Position numbers and translations under genes: made by a program
Notes under the pieces: generated by a model
Told to the model about the DNA's origin: nothing
Seen by the model: the letters and a program-made list of their open reading frames with translations, nothing else
The model's database searches: none
Source: Anaerolineae bacterium
Lineage (GTDB): Bacteria; Chloroflexota; Anaerolineae; UBA4142; SHND01
DNA: 52,742 nucleotides
Reading direction: 5' to 3'
Assembly: GCA_021463195.1 (NCBI GenBank)
Contig: JAJTXZ010000027.1
Span: forward strand, 1-52,742
In this document: one piece after another, positions 52,664 through 52,742 of the stretch
How the letters are laid out: each line of letters begins with the position of its first letter
Numbering within the stretch: the first letter of the stretch is position 1

Positions 52664-52742
52664 CCTACTTGGTAGAATAGGGGTTGCCAAACACACCTAT
52701 CCCAACCAAGTAGGAGTCACTATTGTCGCCGCAAATCAAATC
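52644..52742 (+). mobile_element. Probable end of an insertion element at the window edge
   Basis: CCTACTTGGTAGAATAGG (52664-52681) pairs with CCTATCCCAACCAAGTAGG (52696-52714) through 18 pairs, two of them G-U, and one bulge. Directly after it, AGGAG (52712-52716) lies six bases before TTG 52723, which opens a reading frame MSPQIK... leaving the window. A structured end followed at once by a gene, set against a broken gene, is typical of an insertion sequence. The family cannot be named from six codons. Confidence 0.4.

Overview
This window reads like chromosomal DNA of an uncultured Chloroflexota bacterium, probably Anaerolineae-like. The inference rests on XRE-HTH/NTPase/TPR regulators, Thr-Pro-Thr linkers and a 'FIPLL'-type segment in surface proteins, 'cgcgc'-rich coding DNA, lipoprotein-type ABC binding proteins, and the lack of any LPS-specific gene. 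No rRNA, tRNA or CRISPR array was seen.

Region 1 (67-25267, all minus strand) is one cell-surface polysaccharide locus of 24 genes, read from 25267 down to 67. Many junctions are ATGA or GTGA overlaps, which suggests an operon. In transcription order it holds: a UDP-sugar 4-epimerase-like gene; a UDP-L-FucNAc-type trio (RmlD/CapF-like, CapE-like, CapG-like); an aminotransferase, a Gfo/Idh oxidoreductase and a UDP-HexNAc 6-dehydrogenase, which resemble the WbpE/WbpB/WbpA route to 2,3-diamino-uronic acids; another epimerase, aminotransferase and acyltransferase; a TPR membrane protein; a Wzx-like flippase; a Wzy-like polymerase; five further glycosyltransferases; the WbpG/HisH2/HisF2 triad that makes acetamidino sugars; and a terminal PglC/PglD/PglE-like block. 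The predicted product is a Wzx/Wzy-made glycan with FucNAc-like and acetamidino-modified amino sugars.

Region 2 (25352-36000) is accessory. It carries a PF14907-like nucleotidyltransferase, an unrecognised HExxH protein, an 818-residue HTH-NTPase-TPR regulator, a frameshifted lipoprotein remnant, two orphan HTH genes around a nested inverted repeat, a large secreted G8-like protein, and a two-gene module with an AbiEii-like nucleotidyltransferase. Several hairpins with matching stems or loops are scattered here.

Region 3 (36057-47734, plus strand) is a sugar-uptake locus: a LacI-type repressor under a TTGACA-N17-TATATT promoter with a 35-bp perfect palindrome over the -10 and start region, an ABC binding lipoprotein, two permeases, a GH4 glycosidase, a ChbG/YdjC deacetylase, a BadF-type sugar kinase, a PIG-V-like membrane glycosyltransferase and a GH18 lipoprotein. 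Together they suggest import and breakdown of chitooligosaccharide or a similar amino-sugar oligomer. No transporter ATPase is encoded here. Heptamer tandem repeats sit directly before two start codons.

Region 4 (47755-52742) is a giant Thr-rich surface protein on the minus strand. It lacks its N-terminus and runs into a strong hairpin followed by a Shine-Dalgarno and a TTG codon on the other strand, which looks like the end of a mobile element. A 20-base sequence at this border recurs, inverted, at positions 82-101.
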